The notes under the pieces are model-generated. The model saw nothing but the letters and a program-made list of their open reading frames with translations. It made no database searches and had not been told where the DNA came from. A DNA stretch of 64,000 bases from Sideroxydans sp. Lineage in GTDB: Bacteria; Pseudomonadota; Gammaproteobacteria; Burkholderiales; Gallionellaceae. This document shows, one piece after another, positions 23,257-32,372 of this stretch. The position numbers were made by a program, and so were the translations under genes. The stretch is from assembly GCA_027310665.1 (NCBI GenBank), contig DAIDAJ010000036.1, positions 62,001 to 126,000 of the forward strand, given 5' to 3'. Each line of letters begins with the position of its first letter. Positions within the stretch are counted from its first letter, which is position 1.

Positions 23257-24152
23257 CAGTATTCGACGTCCCGCACCGTTTCGGAAAAAACCTTCAGATA
23301 TTGCTGGACAGGCCGGTAAGTCTCGTTGCTGGCATGCTCGAAGCGGCTGATGCCCAATCTTCCGAGCATGGCTCTCCCTTCTTGCGTCCTGTTCAATCCG
23401 ACCAAAGCATTGCCGAAATCTTTCGCCAGAAGCGGGGGGACATCGTCCCGCACCACCCAGCCGTTGTTCGGCAGCGTTTCGGTCCGCCATTTCACTTCCA
23501 ATTGTGCTGCCAACTCGGGATATTCCCTTTGGAAAGTCTTCCACGGTACGGGCCAGGTCGTCCCGGCCGCGACATGCCCGCGCAACACGTTCATGATCGA
23601 CGACTCCTGCGAACCCACATAGATGTTCTCGATGTCGCTATGTATGTTGATGCCATGCGTATGCAGATAGTACTGCGGCATCATGGTTGCCGCTAAGGCA
23701 GTCAGGGACGGGTATGACACCTTCTTGCCCTTGAGATCCGCCACTGTGCGGATATTGCTGTCTTTACGCACCAGGATGATGCCGCGAAACATCTCGTCGT
23801 CGCCCATCTTGCCGAATACGCGGTAGCCGTACTTGATAGAACGCACTGTCTGGTAGGGATTGGGCATGGCAAAGTCGAAATGCCCGCTGTAAAGCCGCTT
23901 CTCGAACTCTTCGTAGTTGCGTGACGCCTCCAGCCGGAAATGCGCCTGGGGAATGCTCGAATTCAGATAATCAACGATGGGACCGTACACCTCGATCAGG
24001 TGTTTGGGATTGTGCAACGGATGGATGCCTACTATATATTCGCTGGGCTCATTCGCCCCGCGCTCGGAGAACACGGGTTGATAGACCTCTTCCTGCTGCT
24101 TACCGCAGCCCGAGACCAGCAAAGCGGCAAGTGCGACAACGTGCCATTTCAT
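23256..24152 (-). CDS. PhnD-like periplasmic substrate-binding lipoprotein
   Basis: 298 residues with a lipoprotein signal (MKWHVVALAALLVSGCG, lipobox LVSGC). The rest matches the PhnD/SsuA-type binding fold: YIVGIHPLHNPKHLIEVYGP, FDFAMPNPYQTVRSIKYGY, FRGIILVRKDSNIRTVADLKGKKVSYPS. PhnD-type proteins bind phosphonate or phosphite in ABC importers, but no ABC permease or ATPase is adjacent. Instead it is coupled to a membrane PAS-GGDEF cyclase, so it is more likely the ligand-sensing partner of that enzyme (inference). Confidence 0.85.
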   Translation of the reverse strand: MKWHVVALAALLVSGCGKQQEEVYQPVFSERGANEPSEYIVGIHPLHNPKHLIEVYGPIVDYLNSSIPQAHFRLEASRNYEEFEKRLYSGHFDFAMPNPYQTVRSIKYGYRVFGKMGDDEMFRGIILVRKDSNIRTVADLKGKKVSYPSLTALAATMMPQYYLHTHGINIHSDIENIYVGSQESSIMNVLRGHVAAGTTWPVPWKTFQREYPELAAQLEVKWRTETLPNNGWVVRDDVPPLLAKDFGNALVGLNRTQEGRAMLGRLGISRFEHASNETYRPVQQYLKVFSETVRDVEY

Positions 24153-24262
24153 CCAAGTCCCCCCAGCTTACGGATCGGCCGGAATACTCCCTTGTTCTGC
24201 ATGGCGAAATATACTCGAAATCAGGAAGCGGCGATGGTCATCCGTTGCTTGAAATATATCGC

Positions 24263-24360
24263 TGGCTTTTATTTCCTCGCTGAGTATAATGCGCGCCTTG
24301 CCGCTCTCGGGCGGTACTGAGTCCATCGTTTTCTGACCCTCCAGCATCCATTCAGGATGC
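24263..24360 (+). promoter_or_regulatory. Probable promoter and structured leader of the DEAD-box helicase gene
   Basis: A perfect TATAAT (24285-24290) with a modest TGGCTT-like -35 element lies about 200 bases before the rhlE-type start, giving a long 5' leader. The leader contains a GCATCC-ATTCA-GGATGC hairpin at 24344-24360. Long leaders on DEAD-box helicase mRNAs are commonly used for autoregulation or cold response; that role is inferred here. The rest of the 340-base gap between the divergent genes shows no gene. Confidence 0.45.
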
Positions 24361-24492
24361 GCCAAGCTTCACCGGTTAGCGACGATGTTTTGTTTGCGCC
24401 GGTAGAGGTATGTATGTATTCCCCCTACTGAATTTCATTGTGTGGCCCCAGGCCGCGCATGCGCTGTATCTAAAAAAATTAAAGGAACAACT

Positions 24493-26058
24493 GTGTCTGA
24501 TAAAACCATTACGACTGCTGTACCCGCGACCGCCGAAAACGTAGTTACTTTTGCCTCTTTGGGCCTGGCCCCTGCCATTTTGCAAGCCGTGCAAGATGCC
24601 GGCTATACCGTCCCTTCTCCTATTCAAGCCGAAGCGATTCCCCAGGCGATGGCCGGGCATGACCTGATGGCCTCTGCCCAGACCGGCACAGGCAAGACCG
24701 CCGCGTTCATCCTGCCCGCTTTGCAGAAACTGTCGGTTGAAGCCACAGTGCGCGGCAAAGGCCCGCGCATTCTGGTGCTGACCCCGACGCGCGAACTGGC
24801 ACAACAAGTGTCCGACGCCGCCAACAAATACGGCAAGAACATGCGCGTCAAGGTGGTGAGCATCCTCGGTGGCATGCCTTACCCGTTGCAGAACAAGCTG
24901 TTATCCGGCTTCGTTGACATCCTGGTGGCCACACCGGGCCGTCTGATCGACCACATCGAACGCGGACGCATCGACTTTTCGCGCCTGGAGATGCTGGTGC
25001 TGGACGAAGCTGACCGCATGCTGGACATGGGCTTTATCGACGACGTGGAGCGCATCGCTGCTGCCACACCGGCAACCCGCCAGACACTGCTGTTCTCCGC
25101 CACGCTGGAAGGCGCGATCGGCAACCTGGCAATGCGCCTGCTGAAGAGCCCGAAACGCATCAGCGTAGCCGCCGCACAAGCCCGTCACGAAAACATCGAT
25201 CAGCGCCTGATGTATGTTGACGATATGGCACACAAGAATCGCCTGCTCGACCACCTGCTGCGCGATGTCGACCTGAACCAGGCTCTGGTATTCACCGCAA
25301 CCAAGCGGGATGCCGATTCGCTTGCGGATGAGCTTTCCGCTGCCGGCCACGCCGCTGCTGCCCTGCACGGCGACATGAACCAGCGCGAACGTAACCGTAC
25401 CCTGCTCAACCTGCGCCGCGGCAATGGGCGCGTGCTGGTGGCTACCGACGTTGCCGCTCGCGGCATCGACGTGGCTGGCATCACCCACGTCATCAACTTT
25501 GACCTGCCCAAGTTTGCAGAAGACTACGTGCATCGTATCGGCCGTACCGGCCGTGCTGGCGCATCGGGTATCGCTGTTTCCTTTGCCTCCAATCGCGATG
25601 CAATGAACCTGAAGAAGATCGAGCGCTTTACCGGCCAGCCGATCCAGGCGCATACGATTGCGGGCCTGGAGCCCAAGTTCAAGCCGCGTCCGGCTTCTTC
25701 GCAACCGCGCAGCGGTGCCGGGCGTGGCAACGGCGGTGCAAGTCGCGGTAACGGCGGCGGTTTCGGCCGCAGCAATGGCGGCGGCAACGGCAGCAACTTC
25801 AGCCGTCATGCCGCGCCGGACAGTCGTCATGAGCATCCGCAAGGCCAACGCCGCGAAGGTCCAAAGCACAGCCGTTTCACCAACGATGCGCAGCCGCGCA
25901 GCGCCAATCCTAACGGCAACGTGAATGGAAATGTGGGCGGCAATCGCGTTCACACGTCGCATACGGCAGCACCACATACCGCAGCACGTCGTCCGCAGGG
26001 CACCAGCTTCTCTTTGGGCCGCGGACATAACAGCAACCCTAACGGGAATAAGCGCTAA
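24493..26058 (+). CDS. rhlE: RhlE-type DEAD-box RNA helicase
   Basis: ATP-dependent RNA helicase acting in ribosome assembly and RNA turnover. 521 residues from a GTG preceded by AAAGGAAC; motifs in order are FASLGL (Q region), ASAQTGTGKTAAF, PTRELAQQ, TPGRLIDH, VLDEADRMLDMGF, SATLE, and HRIGRTGRAG. The last 130 residues are a low-complexity Gly/Asn/Arg/His-rich tail with runs such as GAGRGNGGASRGNGGGFG, an RNA-binding extension. Paralogue naming (RhlE vs other DEAD proteins) is by overall similarity only. It is a single-gene unit with a leader and terminator. Confidence 0.92.
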   Translation: MSDKTITTAVPATAENVVTFASLGLAPAILQAVQDAGYTVPSPIQAEAIPQAMAGHDLMASAQTGTGKTAAFILPALQKLSVEATVRGKGPRILVLTPTRELAQQVSDAANKYGKNMRVKVVSILGGMPYPLQNKLLSGFVDILVATPGRLIDHIERGRIDFSRLEMLVLDEADRMLDMGFIDDVERIAAATPATRQTLLFSATLEGAIGNLAMRLLKSPKRISVAAAQARHENIDQRLMYVDDMAHKNRLLDHLLRDVDLNQALVFTATKRDADSLADELSAAGHAAAALHGDMNQRERNRTLLNLRRGNGRVLVATDVAARGIDVAGITHVINFDLPKFAEDYVHRIGRTGRAGASGIAVSFASNRDAMNLKKIERFTGQPIQAHTIAGLEPKFKPRPASSQPRSGAGRGNGGASRGNGGGFGRSNGGGNGSNFSRHAAPDSRHEHPQGQRREGPKHSRFTNDAQPRSANPNGNVNGNVGGNRVHTSHTAAPHTAARRPQGTSFSLGRGHNSNPNGNKR

Positions 26059-26084
26059 ACCTTGCGGTAAAGCGCAATTAAGAA

Positions 26085-26110
26085 GGCACGCTGTCAGCGT
26101 GCCTTTTTTT
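26085..26110 (+). terminator. Rho-independent terminator of the DEAD-box helicase gene
   Basis: GGCACGCT-GTC-AGCGTGCC, an 8-base-pair GC-rich stem, is followed by seven T residues, 26 bases after the stop codon. Confidence 0.92.
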
Positions 26111-26190
26111 ATGTTGGGCTATACGCTAAATGTTGTGCTGGTAAACTCTATCCTCTATCCTCGCACTTGTTCGCCATTAAAGAAAATATC

Positions 26191-26982
26191 ATGTCCATCA
26201 GCATCAAGACCCCGCAGGAAATTGAAAAAATGCGCATCGCCGGACGCTTGGCCGGCGAAGTGCTGGATTACATCGCACCTTTCGTGCAGGCCGGCGTCAC
26301 CACCAACGAGCTCGACAAGCTGTGCCACGACTACACGGTGAATGTGCAAGGCGGCATCCCCGCCCCGCTCAACTACGCTCCGGGCGGACATACGCCTTAC
26401 CCGAAGTCCATCTGCACGTCGATCAACTATCAGGTATGCCACGGCATCCCCAGCGACAAGAAACTGAAGAACGGCGATATCGTCAATATAGACGTGACCC
26501 CCATCAAGAACGGTTACCACGGCGACTCCAGCCGCATGTTCTACGTCGGAGAGCCCTCGATCCAGGCAAAACGCCTGTGCGAAGTCACCTATGAAGCAAT
26601 GTGGCGCGGGATCCGCATGGTCAAACCCGGGGCGCACCTGGGAGACATCGGACACGCCATCCAGACTTATGTCGAAGGCATGGGCTACAGCGTGGTACGG
26701 GAGTTCTGCGGGCACGGTATCGGCAGCAGATTCCACGAAGAACCTCAGGTATTGCACTATGGCAAGCCCCATACCGGCGTCAAACTTGAAGCCGGCATGA
26801 TTTTCACCATCGAGCCCATGGTCAATGCAGGCAAGTCCGGCATCAAGCAGCTCGGTGACGGCTGGACCGTGGTCACGAAAGACCACAGCCTGTCCGCACA
26901 ATGGGAACATACCGTTCTGGTCACCGAAACCGGCTTTGAAGTGCTGACCCTGTCCGCCGGTTCGCCCCCTATTCCCGCTTAA
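26191..26982 (+). CDS. map: Methionine aminopeptidase, type I
   Basis: Removes the initiator methionine from nascent proteins. 263 residues starting MSISIKTPQEIEKMRIAG; the metal ligands fall in NIDVTPIKNGYHGDSSRM (two Asp), CGHGIGSRFHEEP (His) and FTIEPM (Glu), with the last Glu in WEHTVLVTETG. A TTG eight codons upstream is open but less likely. Separated by 10 bases from glnD. In many betaproteobacteria map diverges directly from rpsB; here 14 kb of other genes separate them. Confidence 0.96.
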   Translation: MSISIKTPQEIEKMRIAGRLAGEVLDYIAPFVQAGVTTNELDKLCHDYTVNVQGGIPAPLNYAPGGHTPYPKSICTSINYQVCHGIPSDKKLKNGDIVNIDVTPIKNGYHGDSSRMFYVGEPSIQAKRLCEVTYEAMWRGIRMVKPGAHLGDIGHAIQTYVEGMGYSVVREFCGHGIGSRFHEEPQVLHYGKPHTGVKLEAGMIFTIEPMVNAGKSGIKQLGDGWTVVTKDHSLSAQWEHTVLVTETGFEVLTLSAGSPPIPA

Positions 26983-26992
26983 GCAAGCCGCG

Positions 26993-29524
26993 ATGTCCAT
27001 TGCAGAGATACGTGACAGCCTGCGCAGTGCACGTCGCGCGCTGCAGGAAAACTACATCGAGCATCCTAACCCTGCACGCTACCTGCGTGCCCACGCAAAA
27101 CTCGTAGACGAGCATTTGCGCAGGATCTGGCGACTGCTCGAACTCCCGGGCGATTTGGCGCTGGTTGCGGTGGGGGGCTATGGACGCGCCGAGCTCTATC
27201 CGAAGTCCGACATCGACCTGCTGATCCTGCTGCCCCAGCAACCGGACGGATCATTGCAGCAGCGCCTGCAGGATCTGGTCGGAAAGTTGTGGGATATCGG
27301 ACTGGAGGTCGGCCATAGCGTACGCACCGTGGGAGACTGCATGTCGGAATCCTCGGATGTGACAGTGCAGACCAACCTGCTTGAGGCACGCCACATTACC
27401 GGAAACCAGTCCCTGTTCCTGGAGATGCGCGAAACGCTTTCGGCGCACCTGAGCCGCCGCGCTTTCTATCTTGCCAAGGTGCAGGAACAGGAGCAGCGCC
27501 ACACTCGCTTCGTCGACACCGACTACAACCTGGAACCGAATCTCAAGGAAAGTCCGGGGGGCCTGCGCGACCTGCAATCGGTCCTCTGGATCTCGCGCGC
27601 CTGCGGTTTCGGCCATACGTGGCAGGCGCTGGCTGAAGCAGACCTCATCACTGCCACCGAAGCGCGCCAGATCACACACCACGAGCACCTGCTGCAGGAC
27701 CTGCGCATCCGCCTGCACTATCTATCAGGGCGGCACGATGACCGTCTGGTATTCGAGTATCAAACGGCTCTTGCCCAGCAACTTGGAATTACTGCCAGCG
27801 CACAACGACGCGCCAGTGAACACTTGATGCAGCGCTACTACCGTACCAAACGGGCCGTGCTGCAACTCAACGCCGTGTTACTGCAAACGATGCGCACCCG
27901 CATCTTCCCGGCCGCCGAAACATATCCATTGAACGATCACTTCATCGCCCGCGACGACAAACTGGAAGCGCGCGACGAAGCCCTCTTTGAAACAGAGCCC
28001 TCCGCCATACTGGAGAGTTTCCTGGTGCTGGAACAGCATCCGCGCTTGACGGGGTTTTCCGCCCAGACACTGCGTGCTCTGTGGCGAGCACGCAAATTGA
28101 TCGGTTCCGCCTTCCGCAAGGATCCGCGCAACCGCAGGTTGTTCATGGACATATTCCGCCAGCCGCAAGGCCTGACCCATGCGCTGAGGCGCATGAACCA
28201 CCTGGATATTCTCGGGCGCTACCTGCCGCCCTTTGGCCGCATCGTCGGGCAGATGCAGCACGACCTTTTCCATGTCTACACCGTGGACGAACATATCCTG
28301 ATGGTGGTGCGCAACCTGCGCCGTTTCACGCTTCCCATTTACGAACATGAATATCCGCTTTGCAGCAAGCTCATCCGCGATTTCGCCCGTCCGGAAGTGC
28401 TGTACATCGCCGGCATGTTCCACGACATCGCCAAGGGACGCGGCGGCGACCATGCCCAACTGGGACGCGTCGACGCGACCCGTTTCTGCAAACAGCATGG
28501 TTTGATGCGCGAAGATACCGACCTCGTCGTCTGGCTGGTGGAACATCACCTCACCATGTCCGCCACCGCTCAGAAACAGGATCTTTCAGACCAGGACGTG
28601 ATCGCCGCTTTCACCGCCAAAATCAGGAATGAACGCTACCTGTCCGCGCTCTACCTGCTCACGGTTGCCGACATCCGGGGCACCAGTGCCAAAGTCTGGA
28701 ACGCATGGAAGGCGCAGTTGCTGGAAGATCTCTACAATGCGGCCCGGCGTTTCCTGACCAGCGGCAAAGTGGCCAACCAGGTGGGCGAGATTCGCCAGCG
28801 CGCAACCGAGACGCTCACCCTGTACGCCATCCACCCCGACGTCTACGAGTTACTTTGGGCCCAGTTCGACGCCGACTATTTCCTGCGCCACGAGCCGCAC
28901 GAGATCGCATGGCACACGCGCATGCTGGCTCATCGCGTGAACAGCGAGGAACCCGTCGTCAAAACGCGCCTGAGCCGGATCGGCGAAGGCTTGCAGGTGC
29001 TGGTCTATACGCAGGACAAGCCTTACTTGTTCGCACGCATCTGCAGCTTCTTTGCTCACATGAGCTACAACATCATGGAAGCCAAGGTACACACCACTCA
29101 ACACGGTTATGCGCTGGACAGCTTTATGGTGATGGATGCTAACAACGACAAGACCGTCTACCGAGACGTCATGAACTATATCGAATACGAGCTGGCGCAT
29201 CTGTTGACCGACAATACACCGCTCGCCGCACCGAGCGTGGGCAGAGTCAGTCGCCAGCTCAAGCACTTCCCCATCGTGCCGCAAGTCAGTATCACCAGGG
29301 ACGAAAAAGGGCAACACATCCTCTCCATCGTCGCGGGCGATCGTCCCGGCCTACTGGCCCGTATCGCGTATTTGCTGGCAAAACATGATATCGAGCTGCG
29401 CAGCGCAAAGATCAACACCCTGGGATCACGTGCAGAAGATACCTTCTGGATCAGCGGAGAAGCATTGGAGCGAGCACGGGAAGTCACAGATCTGCTTGAA
29501 ATATTGCAGCAGCAACTCGCATGA
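26993..29524 (+). CDS. glnD: [Protein-PII] uridylyltransferase/uridylyl-removing enzyme GlnD
   Basis: Bifunctional glutamine sensor that uridylylates GlnB at Tyr51 when glutamine is low and removes UMP when high. 843 residues: nucleotidyltransferase domain with GGYGRAELYPKSDIDLL near residue 63, GlnD linker, HD phosphohydrolase domain (GMFHDIAKGRGGDHA, near 475), and two C-terminal ACT domains (starting around 680 and 770, the latter with AGDRPGLLARIAYLLAKHD). All catalytic motifs are intact. The target glnB is in this window at 13315-13653. Confidence 0.96.
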   Translation: MSIAEIRDSLRSARRALQENYIEHPNPARYLRAHAKLVDEHLRRIWRLLELPGDLALVAVGGYGRAELYPKSDIDLLILLPQQPDGSLQQRLQDLVGKLWDIGLEVGHSVRTVGDCMSESSDVTVQTNLLEARHITGNQSLFLEMRETLSAHLSRRAFYLAKVQEQEQRHTRFVDTDYNLEPNLKESPGGLRDLQSVLWISRACGFGHTWQALAEADLITATEARQITHHEHLLQDLRIRLHYLSGRHDDRLVFEYQTALAQQLGITASAQRRASEHLMQRYYRTKRAVLQLNAVLLQTMRTRIFPAAETYPLNDHFIARDDKLEARDEALFETEPSAILESFLVLEQHPRLTGFSAQTLRALWRARKLIGSAFRKDPRNRRLFMDIFRQPQGLTHALRRMNHLDILGRYLPPFGRIVGQMQHDLFHVYTVDEHILMVVRNLRRFTLPIYEHEYPLCSKLIRDFARPEVLYIAGMFHDIAKGRGGDHAQLGRVDATRFCKQHGLMREDTDLVVWLVEHHLTMSATAQKQDLSDQDVIAAFTAKIRNERYLSALYLLTVADIRGTSAKVWNAWKAQLLEDLYNAARRFLTSGKVANQVGEIRQRATETLTLYAIHPDVYELLWAQFDADYFLRHEPHEIAWHTRMLAHRVNSEEPVVKTRLSRIGEGLQVLVYTQDKPYLFARICSFFAHMSYNIMEAKVHTTQHGYALDSFMVMDANNDKTVYRDVMNYIEYELAHLLTDNTPLAAPSVGRVSRQLKHFPIVPQVSITRDEKGQHILSIVAGDRPGLLARIAYLLAKHDIELRSAKINTLGSRAEDTFWISGEALERAREVTDLLEILQQQLA

Positions 29525-29555
29525 GTGATTGATGTCCGCAACCGGTTGCCCGATT

Positions 29556-30824
29556 ATGAAAACGACGCGCTTATTGCTTTTGTCCGGTACCTTGATATTG
29601 GCAGCTTGCACCACTGTTCGGCGCGAGCCGGCACCGGAATCCATGTTCAGCATTCCTGCTCCGATAGGGTTTTCATCCGACATTCGTTTCGTCAGTACTG
29701 ACCCTGAAGCCATCAAATCCAGATTTTCGGAGATTCTTCAGCGCCGACGTGCCGCATCCAGGGATCATGCTCTCAATATTCTCGCGCTGTCCGGCGGAGG
29801 TGCTGGGGGTTCGTTTGGCGCAGGAGCACTCGTTGGATTCAGCCGGTACGGCAATCGTCCCCAGTTCGATGTTGTTACCGGTGTCAGCGCAGGTGCATTG
29901 ATTGCACCTTTCGCTTTTTTGGGATCTTCGTGGGATGCCCGCCTGGACGAAAATTTTTCAGGTAATCACAGCGAACACTTCCTGATTCCACGCTGGATGG
30001 GCGTGCTCTTCCGGCCCGGACTGTACGAGATCGAACCGCTGGTCAAATTTGTGGACGACTTTGTCACCGACGAAATGATCAAGGAGGTGGCTGATCAGGC
30101 CGCTCTTGGCAGACTGCTTCTGGTTGCGACAACCGATTTGGACAAGGAAGAAACGATAGTCTGGGACATGGGGAAAATTGCCGCTCATGGCGGCAAAGAG
30201 GCACACGATCTCTTTCGTGATGTCCTGGTAGCGTCCGCAAGCATTCCCGGCGTATTTCCCCCCATCATCATTCCGGTAGATAGTGCGGGGGGCCGGTACG
30301 ACGAAATGCACGTAGACGCCAGTGCAACCGTGCCGTTTTTTGTTGCGCCTGCACTGGCCTATGTGTTGCCGCTCGATCCGGGTACACTCAAAGGCGCCAA
30401 CGTTTACGTCATAGTCAATGGCCAATTGGGCGCGAAGCCACAGACCACGCCGGTCGACACCATCTCGATCCTTTCCCGGAGTTTCACCGCGGTCCTTCAA
30501 CACAGGGCAAGGAGCGAGATTGCTTTGACGTCGGAATTCGCGCAGAAATATGGAATGAAACTCAGACTTACGGCAATCCCGGTTAGCTATCCATTTCAGG
30601 GGCCTCTGGATTTTCACAAATCCAGTTCGCAGCAACTATTCCACTATGGCGCAGATTGCGCCCGGGCTGGCAAATTGTGGACCACGGTAGAACAATTGGT
30701 GACGCTTGATGAAAATGATCTGTCTGCCGCGATTGCACAGAAGCAGCCCATCGGGAAACAACCGATTCCGGCTTGTCCATTGGGCGACGCGGATAAGTCC
30801 CCTCAAACATCAACCAATCCGTGA
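29556..30824 (+). CDS. Patatin-like phospholipase lipoprotein
   Basis: About 422 residues with a lipoprotein signal (MKTTRLLLLSGTLILAACTT; lipobox LAAC). Patatin motifs are complete: oxyanion loop LSGGGAGGSFGAG, nucleophile elbow GVSAG, and the Asp of the dyad in MHVDASA (D-A instead of the more usual D-G). Members hydrolyse acyl esters of lipids. The in-frame ATGs nine and eight codons upstream would spoil the signal peptide. The gene follows glnD by about 31 bases. Physiological substrate unknown. Confidence 0.87.
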   Translation: MKTTRLLLLSGTLILAACTTVRREPAPESMFSIPAPIGFSSDIRFVSTDPEAIKSRFSEILQRRRAASRDHALNILALSGGGAGGSFGAGALVGFSRYGNRPQFDVVTGVSAGALIAPFAFLGSSWDARLDENFSGNHSEHFLIPRWMGVLFRPGLYEIEPLVKFVDDFVTDEMIKEVADQAALGRLLLVATTDLDKEETIVWDMGKIAAHGGKEAHDLFRDVLVASASIPGVFPPIIIPVDSAGGRYDEMHVDASATVPFFVAPALAYVLPLDPGTLKGANVYVIVNGQLGAKPQTTPVDTISILSRSFTAVLQHRARSEIALTSEFAQKYGMKLRLTAIPVSYPFQGPLDFHKSSSQQLFHYGADCARAGKLWTTVEQLVTLDENDLSAAIAQKQPIGKQPIPACPLGDADKSPQTSTNP

Positions 30825-30879
30825 AGACCGCCACGATCCATGTCGGTTTTTCCCGAAACGGTAACGATACAAACTTACG

Positions 30880-30895
30880 CAGACATCGATGTCTG
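30880..30895. promoter_or_regulatory. 16-base perfect palindrome upstream of the TAXI protein gene
   Basis: CAGACATCGATGTCTG is a perfect palindrome located 31 bases before the ATG of the downstream gene and 56 after the patatin stop, a position suited to an operator. No cognate regulator gene is adjacent. The preceding stretch also has a T-rich run (GGTTTTTCCCG) without a clear terminator stem. Confidence 0.35.
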
Positions 30896-30926
30896 GATCG
30901 TTTGCACACTATGAACAAGGAAAATC

Positions 30927-32306
30927 ATGGAGACTCCAAAAATATTTCTGGCCAGATCGTTGGCTAAACTCAGCAACCTCTTTGGGCGCGGGCAGATCGT
31001 GTCCATCGGCGTCATCCTCTCCACGAGCCTGATCATTGGCGCAGCGATCTTTGTTTACCTTGACTCCACCGCCCCGAACACGATCACGATCTCCAGTGGA
31101 CCCAAGGGAAGCACGTTCCAGAACTTCGCCGAGAAGTACAAGGAAATCCTGGCCAAGGAAGGGGTCACCGTTAAAATTGTTCCTTCCGAGGGTTCGCTGG
31201 ACAACCTTCACAAGCTGTCCAATCCCAAGATTGCCGTCGATGTCGGATTTGTGCTGGGAGGAGAGGTCAAAGGGGCCAATATCGACAACCTGGTTTCGCT
31301 CGGGAGTATCGCGTACCAGCCGCTCATGGTTTTCTATCACGGCAAAACAGAGAACCTGCTTTCGGACTTCAAGGGGCAACGACTGGATATCGGCAAAGAA
31401 GGGAGCGGCGTGCATTCCCTGGTGCTCACGCTCCTGAAAGCCAATGGCATCGAACCGAACGATGGAACCGTCTTTGTCGACAACGTCTCCGGTGACTCGA
31501 TACAGGCTCTCGAAGAAAACCGCGTCGACGCCCTGTTCATCATGGGCGACTCCACCTCAAGAGAGGTGATGCACCGCTTGTTGCATACACCCGGCATCCA
31601 TCTTTTCAACTTCACCCAGGCCGACGGCTACGTCCGCCGGATCAATTACCTGAACAAGCTTGAATTGCCCAAAGGCTCGCTGGATTTCGGCAAGAACATC
31701 CCCTCCGAGGACTTGAACCTGATCGGCCCCACGGTGGAACTCGTTGCCAGGAAAGGCCTGCACCCCGCACTTTCGGACTTGCTGCTCGAAGCCGCGAAGG
31801 AAGTGCATTCTCCCCCTGGCATCTTCAAGAATCGCGGCGAATTTCCCGCCCCGCAGGAGCACGAATTCCCGATCAGCCCGGATGCGAGCCGCTATTACAC
31901 ATCGGGCAAGAGCTTTCTCTATCGCACCTTCCCCTACGGGATCGCTAGCCTGATCGCACGCCTGCTCTCGGTGATCGTTCCGATTGCATTGGTGCTGATC
32001 CCTGCACTCAAAGCGGCGCCGGCCTTTTACCGCTGGCAGATGGAGTACCGGATCAAAAGCTGGTACCGGACGTTGTTCGATATCGAACGGAATGCTTTTG
32101 TGCACTGGTCAGATCCGCACAAACGGGAAGAGCTTTTGCGCCGCCTTGATCACATCGAAAGCGCCGTGAGCAAGATCGTGGTGCCGTCCAAGTTCGGCGA
32201 CCTGGTCTATGGCCTGCGCGGCCACATCGCTTTCGTACGGAACAACCTGCTGTCATTGCAGACGGAAGCCCCACCCGGATCAGGAATGGGCGAAAGCGCC
32301 CATTAG
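30927..32306 (+). CDS. TAXI-type solute-binding protein with C-terminal membrane segment
   Basis: 459 residues. N-terminal hydrophobic anchor (about 24-45, VSIGVILSTSLIIGAAIFVYL), then a TAXI/NMT1-like periplasmic binding domain (ITISSGPKGSTFQNFAEKY; EGSGVHSLVLTLL; NRVDALFIMGDST), then a second hydrophobic segment (YGIASLIARLLSVIVPIALVLIPAL, about 335-360) and a charged C-terminal domain of about 95 residues ending inside the cell. TAXI proteins usually serve TRAP transporters, but no TRAP membrane subunit is adjacent. The two-helix topology suggests a sensor or a receptor for an unlinked transporter (inference). Confidence 0.82.
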   Translation: METPKIFLARSLAKLSNLFGRGQIVSIGVILSTSLIIGAAIFVYLDSTAPNTITISSGPKGSTFQNFAEKYKEILAKEGVTVKIVPSEGSLDNLHKLSNPKIAVDVGFVLGGEVKGANIDNLVSLGSIAYQPLMVFYHGKTENLLSDFKGQRLDIGKEGSGVHSLVLTLLKANGIEPNDGTVFVDNVSGDSIQALEENRVDALFIMGDSTSREVMHRLLHTPGIHLFNFTQADGYVRRINYLNKLELPKGSLDFGKNIPSEDLNLIGPTVELVARKGLHPALSDLLLEAAKEVHSPPGIFKNRGEFPAPQEHEFPISPDASRYYTSGKSFLYRTFPYGIASLIARLLSVIVPIALVLIPALKAAPAFYRWQMEYRIKSWYRTLFDIERNAFVHWSDPHKREELLRRLDHIESAVSKIVVPSKFGDLVYGLRGHIAFVRNNLLSLQTEAPPGSGMGESAH

Positions 32307-32372
32307 GGCCGGATTCCAGGCCAACCGGCTGCGCATGGGCAGCAGGTTCGGAGCCCATGTGCTAGCCGCGTG

